Assembly (NCBI RefSeq): GCF_026157105.1
Contig: NZ_JANPVQ010000001.1
Location: 737,501 to 801,500, forward strand
Origin: Sphingomicrobium marinum
GTDB lineage: Bacteria; Pseudomonadota; Alphaproteobacteria; Sphingomonadales; Sphingomonadaceae
Direction of reading: 5' to 3'
Length of the DNA stretch: 64,000 bases
The position numbers were made by a program, and so were the translations under genes. Numbering within the stretch: the first letter of the stretch is position 1; each line of letters begins with the position of its first letter. Shown here one piece after another: positions 8,652 to 16,962 of the stretch. Below the pieces are notes generated by a model. It was not told the DNA's origin, did not search any database, and saw only the letters and a list, made by a program, of their open reading frames with translations.

Positions 8652-10187
8652 TTAGTCCGGAAAGATTGGAAGTTCGACGGCGTAGCGCCCGACTTTTTTC
8701 TCCAGCGGCGAGCGCAATTGGCGCGCCAGACCTTCGACAATGCGTTCGAACTGTTCGAACCCTTTGGGGGCCGGATTGCGCTCGACCAGTGCCTCCGACG
8801 ATATCTCGAGCCGAGCCGTCAGCTCGCTCGACGGGCGCAGCTGGATCTCGATCGTTTCCCCGTTGCCGTGGGTCAGGATGAACTCGACGACCTCGGTCAC
8901 CAGAAAGGCGACCGCGACCGCGGTATCCTGCGTCGTCGAAGCTGTAATAAGATCGAGTTCGATCCGCGAGGGCGTCTCGCCGTCCGCACTGGCGCGCAGT
9001 CCCGCGCTCAACTCGGTCAGCAGCGGGCGTAGCTGTATGCCGCGGCTTTCCTCGACCTCGGCGAAATGGTTGCGGTGGACGACCGCAAGCGCTTCGACGC
9101 GCCTACCGATGCCGGCGTAAGCCGCTTGCGCTTCGGCGCCCTCGGCGCCGCGTGAGTGGATGTTGAGTAGCGAGGCCACGACCTGGAGGTTGTTCTTCAC
9201 GCGGTGGTGAACCTCGCGGACAAGGCGGCGCTGGCCTTCGAGCGCGTCGCTCATGGCGGTTTCGGACTGTTCGATTTTCTGCATCGAATCCGAAAAAGCG
9301 TGCCCAAGGTCCCTGATCTCGCTGGCCGGACCAAGCTTGTCGGGAACTTCGAAATCGCCCTTGTCGGGTTCGTGCGATTGGACCGCGCCTTGCAAGCGGC
9401 GCAGCGGCCGGACCAGCAGTCCATTGACCATCGCCCAGGCGACCAGCACCGCCAGCGCGAACATTGCGACTGGTAGAAAGATCAGCAGGCGATCGGCATT
9501 GCTCAATTGGCTCACGTCGGTCGCGGCGAACGCCTCGATCCGGTCATTCGCCAGGTCCAGCGACTTGCGATAGGGCATATGGTCTTCCAAAGGCGCTTCA
9601 TCGTTTGCCAGTACCGGCAAGCGGCGCCCTTCGGTGTCGATCAGACCGAAAACCTTTATATTGTCGCTGGCAGAGGCGACGGCGGCGCGGATATCGGCCA
9701 CCGGCAACATGCTGGTTACGGTCCCGCCGTCCACCGTCACCCGCATCAGGACGGCATCGCCGTCCTCGTTCACGCGAAACCGGATTTCCCCCGGCGTAGC
9801 CGCGCGATCGGATCGGATCGTGTCGATGCGGCCATCACCGCAGATCCTTTGGTTATCAAGCGTATCGATCGCAAAAGGCAGCTGGACGCCGGGCGTATTG
9901 GCCAGCGACAGACGAGCGGCCTCGCAAGGATCGGACGCCCCCGCGCCGAAAGCGCCGCCGGCGGCAATCCGAAGTGCCAAGGCGTTGCGTGAAAAAAGCG
10001 CTTCGACGTTGCTAGCGGCGGTTTCGAGGCTGGCGTCGGCAGCCTTTTCGCGTGCTCTTTGGGATTCGGCGATTTCGTGCTGCGCGCTATAGGTGAGCAA
10101 GGCGCCGATCGGGAGCAGCGCCAGAGACATGACCAGCAGGAGCTGGACCGGGCTACTCATTCGAGATTTGCGTGCGGGGCTGTTCAT
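8652..10187 (-). CDS. phyP: PhyP-like membrane sensor histidine kinase (HisKA_2) with degenerate ATPase domain
   Basis: A 511-residue membrane protein: TM helix at about residues 12-32, a periplasmic sensor region to about 232, a second TM at about 233-255, a HAMP-like linker, then a HisKA_2 dimerisation domain with the phosphoacceptor in LVREVHHRVKNNLQVVASLL (His near 327). The following ATP-binding domain lacks the usual N box (VVEFILTHGN stands where NALKHA-type residues belong) and has no DxGxG motif. This matches PhyP of Sphingomonas, reported as a negative regulator (phosphatase) of PhyR. nepR lies six bases upstream on the same strand. Confidence 0.8.
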   Translation of the reverse strand: MNSPARKSRMSSPVQLLLVMSLALLPIGALLTYSAQHEIAESQRAREKAADASLETAASNVEALFSRNALALRIAAGGAFGAGASDPCEAARLSLANTPGVQLPFAIDTLDNQRICGDGRIDTIRSDRAATPGEIRFRVNEDGDAVLMRVTVDGGTVTSMLPVADIRAAVASASDNIKVFGLIDTEGRRLPVLANDEAPLEDHMPYRKSLDLANDRIEAFAATDVSQLSNADRLLIFLPVAMFALAVLVAWAMVNGLLVRPLRRLQGAVQSHEPDKGDFEVPDKLGPASEIRDLGHAFSDSMQKIEQSETAMSDALEGQRRLVREVHHRVKNNLQVVASLLNIHSRGAEGAEAQAAYAGIGRRVEALAVVHRNHFAEVEESRGIQLRPLLTELSAGLRASADGETPSRIELDLITASTTQDTAVAVAFLVTEVVEFILTHGNGETIEIQLRPSSELTARLEISSEALVERNPAPKGFEQFERIVEGLARQLRSPLEKKVGRYAVELPIFPD

Positions 10188-10193
10188 GACAGC

Positions 10194-10370
10194 CTATTTC
10201 AGCTTTTTCAGCAGGTCCTCGAATTCGGTAGGGACGTCTTCGCGCAAGGTATCGTCATAGACCGAACGCAAAGCGCGCGCGACCTGGTCAGACGACTTTC
10301 CCTCTGCTGGCGAGTTCGTTTCCGTTTCGGACTTCTTGCCCTCGGACGAACCGGTCCTCTCTTTACCCAA
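10194..10370 (-). CDS. nepR: Anti-sigma factor NepR (TTG start)
   Basis: A 58-residue reading frame ending VARALRSVYDDTL, then REDVPTEFEDLLKKLK. This is the NepR core (two helices that grip EcfG and are released by phosphorylated PhyR). The only usable start is TTG at 10370, since no ATG or GTG occurs in the open frame; it has a good ribosome binding site, AGAGGA, seven bases upstream. The N-terminal half is polar and low in complexity, as usual for NepR. It is the first gene of a two-gene minus-strand unit with the PhyP-like kinase, and faces phyR divergently. Confidence 0.88.
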   Translation of the reverse strand: MGKERTGSSEGKKSETETNSPAEGKSSDQVARALRSVYDDTLREDVPTEFEDLLKKLK

Positions 10371-10515
10371 CCCAATTTCCTCTCTGTGCGAGCGGACACG
10401 CGCGATCGGATGTTCCCCTCCAAGCGTCCCGCTGCCGCTGCCGGTTTCCCGGCCATGTCGCCGTCTTCTCGGACGACGTCAACGAAAACAATTTCGTCCA
10501 AGTGGTCGGCATGTG

Positions 10516-10541
10516 AAACCAAAGGGCGACTGCTTTGTTCC
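10516..10541 (-). promoter_or_regulatory. Candidate EcfG-dependent promoter of nepR-phyP
   Basis: On the minus strand GGAAC (10541-10537), a 16-base spacer, then GGTTT (10520-10516). The alphaproteobacterial EcfG consensus is GGAAC, 16-17 bases, CGTT. The match is perfect in -35 and one base off in -10. It would give a leader of about 135-140 bases before the nepR TTG. It lies in the 291-base divergent region between nepR and phyR; I saw no equally good match facing phyR. Confidence 0.5.
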
Positions 10542-10661
10542 CTCACCGAACAGGCTTTGTCGTTTCACTGTTTCCATAAGGGCACGGTAAGGGGCTAGGT
10601 CACAATTAGGGTTGGGCGATTCGCAGGGACACGCGGTCGCTTACCGAACGGGAGAAAATTT

Positions 10662-11459
10662 ATGTCGCTGGGTGAAGAACTCGCACCGCATTTGCCGTTC
10701 CTGCGTCGTTATGCGCGCGCTTTGACGGGGAGCCAGCAGCACGGTGATAACTATGTGCGCACCACGCTGGAAACGATTGTCGATAATCCCGAGGAATTTC
10801 CGAGCGACGTCGACCCGCGCCTGGGCCTATACCGCACCTTCCATGCGATCTGGTCGAGCGCCCATGTCGAGGACACCGAAGACCCCACGACCAACGCCGA
10901 CAATGCCGAGAATATCGCGCAGGCCCGCCTGTCGAAGATTACGCCACTGTCGCGCCAGGCGCTGCTGCTGACCAGTCTTGAGGGCTTTTCCAACAAGGAA
11001 ACGGCTTATCTGATCGATGTCAGCGAGGAAGATGTCGAGAGCCTGGTGAACGAAGCCACAGGCGAAATCGAACGCCAGACCCGCGCCGAAGTGCTGATCA
11101 TCGAAGATGAACCCATCATCGCGATGGATATCGAGACGATTGTCAGGGACCTCGGCCACAACGTGACCGGCGTTGCGGTCACGCGCGACGAAGCGGTTGC
11201 CGAAGCGCGTGCCAACCGCCCCAGCCTGGTGCTGGCCGACATCCAACTTGCCGACAACAGCTCGGGGATCGATGCGGTCAAGGACATCCTCGGCGATTTC
11301 AAGGTGCCGGTCATCTTCATTACCGCGTTCCCCGAACGCCTGCTGACCGGATCGCGGCCCGAACCCACGTTCCTGATCACCAAGCCGTTCCAACGCAACA
11401 CGGTCAAGGCGGCGATCAGCCAGGCCTTGTTCTTCGACGCTGCGACGGTGCCGGCCTGA
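10662..11459 (+). CDS. phyR: General stress response regulator PhyR
   Basis: A 265-residue anti-anti-sigma response regulator. The N-terminal half (about 1-135) is a sigma-like domain: a region 2-like helix set (LPFLRRYARALTGSQQHGDN) and a region 4-like part (LSRQALLLTSLEGFSNKETA). The C-terminal receiver starts at VLIIEDEPIIAMDIE and has its phosphoacceptor Asp at about residue 193 in LVLADIQLADNSSG, with Lys in FLITKPFQ. When phosphorylated, the sigma-like domain sequesters NepR and frees EcfG. It is divergent from nepR-phyP and 120 bases upstream of ecfG. Confidence 0.96.
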   Translation: MSLGEELAPHLPFLRRYARALTGSQQHGDNYVRTTLETIVDNPEEFPSDVDPRLGLYRTFHAIWSSAHVEDTEDPTTNADNAENIAQARLSKITPLSRQALLLTSLEGFSNKETAYLIDVSEEDVESLVNEATGEIERQTRAEVLIIEDEPIIAMDIETIVRDLGHNVTGVAVTRDEAVAEARANRPSLVLADIQLADNSSGIDAVKDILGDFKVPVIFITAFPERLLTGSRPEPTFLITKPFQRNTVKAAISQALFFDAATVPA

Positions 11460-11579
11460 CCAGCGCATCGGCGGCGGGTTGTCACCCCGCCCGCTGCTTC
11501 CTACATTCGTTAAGCTCTCATAACCGAGAGCGCGTGAGTCGTCCGTTCAACACGGAACTCGGGTTTTTTGGGGATCATC

Positions 11580-12209
11580 TTGGCCAAGAACAGCACCGAT
11601 CAGGAAGGCAAGAAGCCCGACCCCGTCCCGTTGCCCGACGACGAGTTCAAGGATCAGCTGGGGCAAGTCATCCCCCATTTGCGCGCCTTTGGTCGGTCAC
11701 TTTCAGGCAATCGCGACACCGCTGACGATCTGGTCCAGGAGACGCTGCTCAAAGCCTGGGCGGCACGCAAGCGTTTTCAGGCTGGCACCAACATGCGCGC
11801 CTGGACCTTCATCATCCTGCGCAACCTTTTTCTCAGCCAGATGCGCCGCGCGCGTTTCAAGGGCGAATGGGATGATATCACGGCGGCCAAGATCCTTGCC
11901 GCCCCCGCAGCGCAGGACAAGCATGTCGATCTTGCCGACATGCAGCGCGCGCTAATGCAACTGCCGCAGCCGCAGCGTGAGGCACTGATTCTCGTCGGTG
12001 CTGGCGGATTTGCCTACGAAGAAGCGGCGCAGATATGCGGGTGCGCTGTCGGCACCATCAAGAGCCGCGTCGCGCGCGGTCGCGTGGCGCTTGAAAATTT
12101 GCTCGACAGCAACGAATTGCCTTCACGCCGACAGGATTCGGCGAAGGATGACCGCACTGCGCTGCAGGCGATCATGGGCGAGGTCGATAACCTCGCCAAA
12201 GACACTTAG
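11580..12209 (+). CDS. ecfG: General stress response sigma factor EcfG
   Basis: A 209-residue ECF sigma factor of the EcfG (ECF15) group. Region 2 reads LRAFGRSLSGNRDTADDLVQ then AGTNMRAWTFIILRNLFLSQ; region 4 reads LPQPQREALILVGAGGFAYE and ICGCAVGTIKSRVARGRVAL. I place the start at TTG 11580, preceded by TTTTGGGGA at normal spacing, rather than the in-frame TTG at 11568, which would overlap that site. NepR holds it inactive until PhyR is phosphorylated. It converges with a second NepR-like gene, stop codons nine bases apart. Confidence 0.94.
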   Translation: MAKNSTDQEGKKPDPVPLPDDEFKDQLGQVIPHLRAFGRSLSGNRDTADDLVQETLLKAWAARKRFQAGTNMRAWTFIILRNLFLSQMRRARFKGEWDDITAAKILAAPAAQDKHVDLADMQRALMQLPQPQREALILVGAGGFAYEEAAQICGCAVGTIKSRVARGRVALENLLDSNELPSRRQDSAKDDRTALQAIMGEVDNLAKDT

Positions 12210-12218
12210 GCACGCCGC

Positions 12219-12398
12219 CTACCGCAACTGTTTGAGAAGCTCCGCAAATTCGTCGTCGTCGCACGTGTTATTCACAGGCGCGAAGGCACGCCGCAGCGAG
12301 GCGACGATACCGGCATGGGGGGAATGCGGGTCGACCATTATCTTCTGTCGATCTTCAGTACGCTTCTCCCCTGCCACAAGGAAATTGCGATCATCCAT
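12219..12398 (-). CDS. Probable second NepR-like anti-sigma protein
   Basis: A short frame ending IVASLRRAFAPVNN, TCDDDEFAELLKQLR. It aligns without gaps to the NepR at 10194-10370 across the last 29 residues: shared Leu-Arg, an aromatic, Glu-Phe, Leu-Leu-Lys, Leu and a basic final residue. Two starts are possible: ATG 12398 (59 residues, no clear ribosome site) or ATG 12338 (39 residues, AGAAG four bases upstream). A close match to an EcfG promoter lies just upstream, which favours the shorter form. The frame continues upstream over glnE, so the assignment rests on the C-terminal match and context. Confidence 0.62.
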   Translation of the reverse strand: MDDRNFLVAGEKRTEDRQKIMVDPHSPHAGIVASLRRAFAPVNNTCDDDEFAELLKQLR

Positions 12399-12409
12399 AG
12401 TAGGAAAAC

Positions 12410-12434
12410 AACGACTCTTCGTGGCAATGGTTTC
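12410..12434 (-). promoter_or_regulatory. Candidate EcfG-dependent promoter for the second NepR-like gene
   Basis: On the minus strand GAAAC (12434-12430), exactly 16 bases, then CGTT (12413-12410). The EcfG consensus is GGAAC-N16/17-CGTT, so only one -35 base differs. A start point would fall near 12403, five bases before ATG 12398 and about 65 before ATG 12338. It also overlaps the upstream region of the divergent glnE gene. Confidence 0.45.
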
Positions 12435-12465
12435 GTCACTGCGGTGAATCGTGCATGGGCATAGG

Positions 12466-15144
12466 ATGGACCGCTCTGGTGATGTAGATGCCGCTCTCAG
12501 CCGCGCGCGCGCCCATGCGCCGTTCCTGCGCGGTGCCATGCAAAGATCGCCCGATATCGTCGAAATTTTCAGGTCCGAAGGTGCGGACGCAGCGGTGGCT
12601 GCGGCACTGGCGCGCAGCGAGGACGATGTGGGGGTCGAATTGCGCCGACGCCGCGATGCGCTGGCGCTTGCGGTGGCGTTGGGTGACCTGTCGGGGGAAT
12701 TCGATCTCGAGACCGCAACGCGCCATCTTTCCGACTTTGCCGATCGCGCCATCGACCGCGCACTCGCTGCAGCGATCGACAAACGCGTCCCGGGCGCGCC
12801 CCTCGAAGGGATCACCGCAATCGCGCTCGGCAAGCTCGGCAGCCGCGAACTCAATTATTCGTCCGACGTCGACTTAATCCTGCTGTACGATCCCGAACGC
12901 CTGCCGCGGCGCGAACGCGACGATCCGGCGGAAGCCGCCATGCGCATTTCGCGCGAAATGGTCCGGTTGCTGCAGGAGCGTACCGTCGACGGGTATGTCG
13001 CGCGCGTCGACCTGCGCCTGCGCCCCGCGTCCGAAGTCACGCCGATCGCCTTGCCGGTGTCAGCCGCAATATCGCACTACGAGAGTGCGGCCTTGGGCTG
13101 GGAACGCGCCGCTTTCATCCGTGCAAGATGCGCGGCAGGCGACGCACTGCTTGGCAGCCAGTTTCTCGAAGCGGTCCAGCCGTTCGTGTGGCGGCGTGCG
13201 CTCGATTTCGGCGTCATCGAAGAAATCGGGAGCATCGCGGCAAGGGTGCGCGACCATTACGCTTCGGGGCAGACATTCGGGCCGGGCTTCGATCTCAAGC
13301 GCGGACGCGGCGGTATCCGCGAGGTCGAATTTTCGGTGCAGGCCCTGCAGATGATCCACGGCGGACGCGATCCGACGCTTCGCACCGCAGCGACGCTCGA
13401 CAGCATCGTCGCGCTCAACCAGAAGGGTCATCTCGACCGCGACGGCGCGGCCATGTTGGCCGAGGCGTATCGCCGCCTGCGTACCGCCGAGCATCGCATC
13501 CAGATGGTCGATGACAAGCAGACGCATGAGATCCCGCGTGACGAGGCGGCACTGGAGAATGTGGCTGCGCTCGCCGGCTGGAACGAGGCGTCGAGCTGGC
13601 TCGATTGGTTGCGGGGGCACGTCGATGCGGTCGCTGGCGGGTTCAACAAGCTCATGCCAAGCGAAGCGGTGCAAGTCCTGCCGACCGATCGCGAAAAGCT
13701 CGACCGTGCATTGGCCCGGGCGGGGCTCGAGGAGCGGGAGGGGGCACTGCGCCTGATCGCGCAATGGCGAACCGGGCGGGCCCGCTCGCTGCGCTCGCCC
13801 GCGGCGCGATCGGCCTTCGAAGCGATGTTGCCGACGATGATCGAAGCAATCGCGGCCGCTCCCGATCCGGCGCACGCGCTCAACCGGTTTGCCGACATCG
13901 TCGAGGGTATTCCCAGCGGCGTGAATTTTTATCGCCTGCTCGAGGCGCGGCCCGAGCTGGCGCGGCTCCTGGCGCGCATCCTTTCGACTGCGCCCGCGCT
14001 TGCGCAGCAACTGGCGCGGCGGCCGGCGCTGCTCGACGGTTTGCTCGATCGATCGATGTTCGATCCGCTACCCGATGCCGAGACCTTCGCCGCGATGCTG
14101 GGCGAACAGCTCGATCCGCTCGAATATGATGTGGCGCTCGACCGCGTCCGCGCGATGGTGGGCGAGAAAAGATTCGCCCTCGGTGTGCAGCTGATCGACG
14201 GCAAGCATGATCCGCTCGATATCGCCAAAGGCTATGCGCGGGTCGCCGAGGGCGCGATCCTGGCGCTGGGCGAGCGCACCCGGCGCGAGTTCGAGATCGC
14301 GCACGGCAAGTTCGACGGCGATGGCCTGATTATCCTGGGTCTCGGGCGGCTTGGCGGCGAGGCGCTGACCCATGCCAGCGATCTCGACATCATCTTTCTC
14401 TACGACATGCCGACTGGCGAGCAATCTGACGGCCCGCGGCCGCTAGGACCGACGGATTACTATAACCGGCTGGCAAGCCGCATCAGCGCTGCATTGAGCG
14501 TGCCGACCGCGCGGGGGCCTCTTTACGAGGTGGATACCCGGCTGCGGCCCCAGGGGACCAAGGGCAGCCTTGCGGTGTCGATGGATGCGTTCGCCGCCTA
14601 TCAGCGCAGCGAGGCGTGGACATGGGAGCATCTGGCGCTGTGCCGTGCCCGTCCAATTTTCGGCAGTGAAGCCGCGCAGGAAACCGCCTGTGCCATCTTG
14701 GCCGACATTTACGGAATGGACCGCGATGTCACGAAACTGCGCGAGGACGCGGCCGCCATGCGCGCAGAAATGATGCAGGCCAAGCCGCCGAAAGGTCCCT
14801 TCGACATCAAGCTTGGTGCGGGCGGGTTGGTCGATCTGGAGTTTGCTGTCCACGTGACACAGCTGGCTACGCACGAAGGCCTCGACCCCGACCTTGCGCG
14901 GGCAACCGAACAGTTGGCCGAGGCGGGGCTGGCTCCGGCCTCGCTGCCCGCCGACAATCGCCTGCTGACCGCCATGCTGGTGGTGATGCGCCTCATCGCC
15001 CCCGACACGAACAAGCCCGCGCGCGCGTCCCGGGACCTATTGGCCGAAGTGACGGGTTATCCCGATTGGGAAGCATTGCTAGAGGCGTGCCAGCAAGCGC
15101 GCCAGCGCATCAGCGACTACTGGGAGAAAGTACGACATGCTTGA
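12466..15144 (+). CDS. glnE: Glutamine synthetase adenylyltransferase/adenylyl-removing enzyme
   Basis: A protein of about 892 residues that adenylylates and deadenylylates glutamine synthetase in response to PII. Two nucleotidyltransferase domains are visible. The N-terminal removing domain has GKLGSRELNYSSDVDLILLY near residue 122; the C-terminal adenylylating domain has GRLGGEALTHASDLDIIFLY near 625. Each is followed by its helical regulatory domain (LKRGRGGIREVEFSVQ; IKLGAGGLVDLEFAVH). I use ATG 12466; an in-frame GTG at 12451 would add five residues. It overlaps bcp by eight bases. Confidence 0.95.
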   Translation: MDRSGDVDAALSRARAHAPFLRGAMQRSPDIVEIFRSEGADAAVAAALARSEDDVGVELRRRRDALALAVALGDLSGEFDLETATRHLSDFADRAIDRALAAAIDKRVPGAPLEGITAIALGKLGSRELNYSSDVDLILLYDPERLPRRERDDPAEAAMRISREMVRLLQERTVDGYVARVDLRLRPASEVTPIALPVSAAISHYESAALGWERAAFIRARCAAGDALLGSQFLEAVQPFVWRRALDFGVIEEIGSIAARVRDHYASGQTFGPGFDLKRGRGGIREVEFSVQALQMIHGGRDPTLRTAATLDSIVALNQKGHLDRDGAAMLAEAYRRLRTAEHRIQMVDDKQTHEIPRDEAALENVAALAGWNEASSWLDWLRGHVDAVAGGFNKLMPSEAVQVLPTDREKLDRALARAGLEEREGALRLIAQWRTGRARSLRSPAARSAFEAMLPTMIEAIAAAPDPAHALNRFADIVEGIPSGVNFYRLLEARPELARLLARILSTAPALAQQLARRPALLDGLLDRSMFDPLPDAETFAAMLGEQLDPLEYDVALDRVRAMVGEKRFALGVQLIDGKHDPLDIAKGYARVAEGAILALGERTRREFEIAHGKFDGDGLIILGLGRLGGEALTHASDLDIIFLYDMPTGEQSDGPRPLGPTDYYNRLASRISAALSVPTARGPLYEVDTRLRPQGTKGSLAVSMDAFAAYQRSEAWTWEHLALCRARPIFGSEAAQETACAILADIYGMDRDVTKLREDAAAMRAEMMQAKPPKGPFDIKLGAGGLVDLEFAVHVTQLATHEGLDPDLARATEQLAEAGLAPASLPADNRLLTAMLVVMRLIAPDTNKPARASRDLLAEVTGYPDWEALLEACQQARQRISDYWEKVRHA

Positions 15145-15595
15145 AGAAGGCGACAAGGCACCCGCGATCAAGGTCACCACCACTGCGGGTAACGATATCC
15201 GGCTCGATGCACCCGGCGCGCCACTGGTGGTCTATTTCTACCCCAAGGACATGACGCCCGGCTGCACCACCGAAGCGATAGACTTTTCCGAGCATTTGGC
15301 GGAATTCGAAGCCGAGGGCGCGCGCGTAATCGGTGTCAGCCGAGACAGTGAAGAGCGGCACGAAAAATTTATCGCCAAGCACGACCTCACCGTGCCGCTG
15401 GTGAGCGACGAGGACGGCAAGGTGTCGGATGGTTTCGGCACGTGGGGCGAAAAACAGATGTACGGGAAGAAGTTCATGGGCATGCACCGCGCCACCTTCC
15501 TGCTCGACCGCAACGGTAAGATAGTGAGGGCCTGGCCCAAGGTGCGCGTGAAGGGCCATGTCGAAGAGGTGCTCGACGCGGTGAAGGCGCTCTAA
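15137..15595 (+). CDS. bcp: Thioredoxin-dependent peroxiredoxin, Bcp/PrxQ type
   Basis: A 152-residue cytoplasmic peroxiredoxin reducing H2O2 and organic hydroperoxides. The peroxidatic Cys is at about residue 43 in [13 protein letters not shown]. The resolving Cys found five residues later in E. coli Bcp is absent (Asp-Phe region instead) and there is no other Cys, so it should act as a 1-Cys enzyme. Length and ending ([17 protein letters not shown]) fit the family. Translationally coupled to glnE by overlap. Confidence 0.93.
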   Translation: MLEEGDKAPAIKVTTTAGNDIRLDAPGAPLVVYFYPKDMTPGCTTEAIDFSEHLAEFEAEGARVIGVSRDSEERHEKFIAKHDLTVPLVSDEDGKVSDGFGTWGEKQMYGKKFMGMHRATFLLDRNGKIVRAWPKVRVKGHVEEVLDAVKAL

Positions 15596-15660
15596 AGTCC
15601 CCCTTGGAGACCGCGGCGCCTTTTGCTAGCGCGTCCCCAAGACAAGTTCGGAGATTATAC

Positions 15661-16440
15661 GTGGCCCAACTCAGCCTGCCCAAGAACAGCGTACCCAAGA
15701 AAGGCGTCAAGCATGCTCCCCAGGAGGGTCGCCGGCTGAAGAATTTCAAGATCTACCGCTACGATCCGGATACGGGCGAAAATCCGCGTTACGATACCTA
15801 CACGATCGACCTGGAAAAATGCGGGCCGATGGTTCTCGACGCGATCATCAAGATCAAGAACGAGATCGATCCGACGCTGACCTTCCGCCGCTCGTGCCGC
15901 GAAGGCATTTGCGGGTCGTGCTCGATGAACATCGAAGGCAAGAACGGCCTCGCCTGCACCAGCGCGATCGAAGATTATAAGGGCACGATCCAGATCACCC
16001 CGCTGCCGCACATGGAAGTGGTCAAGGACCTCGTTCCCGATTTCACCCATTTCTACGCGCAATATGCGAGCATCGAGCCGTGGCTGAAGAGCGAGACGCC
16101 CGAACCGTCTGGCAAGGAACGCAACCAGGCGCCCGAAGACCGCGCCAAGCTCGATGGCCTCTACGAATGCATCCTGTGTGCCTGCTGTTCGACCAGCTGC
16201 CCGAGCTACTGGTGGAATTCGGACAAGTTTTTAGGCCCGGCAGTCTTGCTCGCGGCGTATCGCTGGCTTGCCGACAGCCGCGACGAAGCGACCGGCGAAC
16301 GCCTCGACCAGCTCGAGGATCCGTATCGCCTCTATCGCTGCCATACGATCATGAACTGCGCCAATGCCTGCCCCAAGGGGCTCAACCCGGCCAAGGCGAT
16401 TGCCGAGACCAAAAAGATGATCGCCGAACGCGCGGCTTGA
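15661..16440 (+). CDS. sdhB: Succinate dehydrogenase iron-sulfur subunit
   Basis: A 259-residue SdhB. The plant-type 2Fe-2S motif is [13 protein letters not shown] plus a later Cys in GLACTS; the 4Fe-4S motif is [15 protein letters not shown], and the 3Fe-4S motif is [14 protein letters not shown]. It passes electrons from SdhA flavin to quinone in complex II. The start is GTG 15661, preceded by CGGAGATT; upstream frame is open but lacks a ribosome site. sdhC, sdhD and sdhA are not adjacent, which is unlike the common sdhCDAB order. Confidence 0.96.
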   Translation: MAQLSLPKNSVPKKGVKHAPQEGRRLKNFKIYRYDPDTGENPRYDTYTIDLEKCGPMVLDAIIKIKNEIDPTLTFRRSCREGICGSCSMNIEGKNGLACTSAIEDYKGTIQITPLPHMEVVKDLVPDFTHFYAQYASIEPWLKSETPEPSGKERNQAPEDRAKLDGLYECILCACCSTSCPSYWWNSDKFLGPAVLLAAYRWLADSRDEATGERLDQLEDPYRLYRCHTIMNCANACPKGLNPAKAIAETKKMIAERAA

Positions 16441-16473
16441 CGCTGCGCGCCTTGGCCGCTTAGCGCGGCAAGC

Positions 16474-16962
16474 ATGAGCGAACCCACACTTCCCGACGGT
16501 GCCGAGCCGCATCCCGATCATGACGGCTGGTTCTGGTGGGGCGGCTGGCGCAATCCCGACAGCTTTGCCGCGCAGATCGGCGACATGGTGTTCAAGCCAG
16601 GCGACGCGCCCGGTACCGCGATCGTGCGCATGTTCCCCGAAGAACGGCACCTCAATCCGGGTGGGTCGATTCATGGCGGCTGCGTTATGAGCTTCATCGA
16701 CATGGCGCTGTTTGCAGGCGGTTTCGTCGCCGGGATGGAGCGCGCGCATTACGTGACGCTCGATTGTCACACCCGCTTCCTCAATCGCGGACGCGCGGGC
16801 GTGCCACTCGATGCGCATGTCACGCTGTTGCGGCAGACGCCGGGCGGTATCGCCTTCTTGACCGGTCATGCCGAGCAGGAGGGGACGCCGTGCTACGGCT
16901 TTACCGGGACGCTAAAGCGCGTGCGCGATCCGCGCGGCAAGGGCGATGACGACCGTAAGTGA
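16474..16962 (+). CDS. PaaI-type hotdog-fold thioesterase
   Basis: A 162-residue single hotdog protein. The PaaI-family active-site turn is seen as NPGGSIHGGCVMSFIDMALF (residues 64-83), and THE second half carries the strand LDCHTRFLNRGRAGVP. Such enzymes hydrolyse acyl-CoA thioesters; the acyl group cannot be told from sequence. The N-terminus is unusually rich in Trp (GWFWWGGW). It overlaps the start of zapE by 17 bases. Confidence 0.82.
   Translation: MSEPTLPDGAEPHPDHDGWFWWGGWRNPDSFAAQIGDMVFKPGDAPGTAIVRMFPEERHLNPGGSIHGGCVMSFIDMALFAGGFVAGMERAHYVTLDCHTRFLNRGRAGVPLDAHVTLLRQTPGGIAFLTGHAEQEGTPCYGFTGTLKRVRDPRGKGDDDRK

Noticed and set aside
8501..8881. Plus-strand frame beginning at the tatC end and running into the antisense of the PhyP-like gene
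   Set aside because: It begins in the G-tract hairpins and reads antisense codons of the kinase; no support.
10208..10546. A 112-codon minus-strand frame overlapping nepR in another frame
   Set aside because: It would start inside the candidate nepR promoter and shows no family; nepR explains the region.
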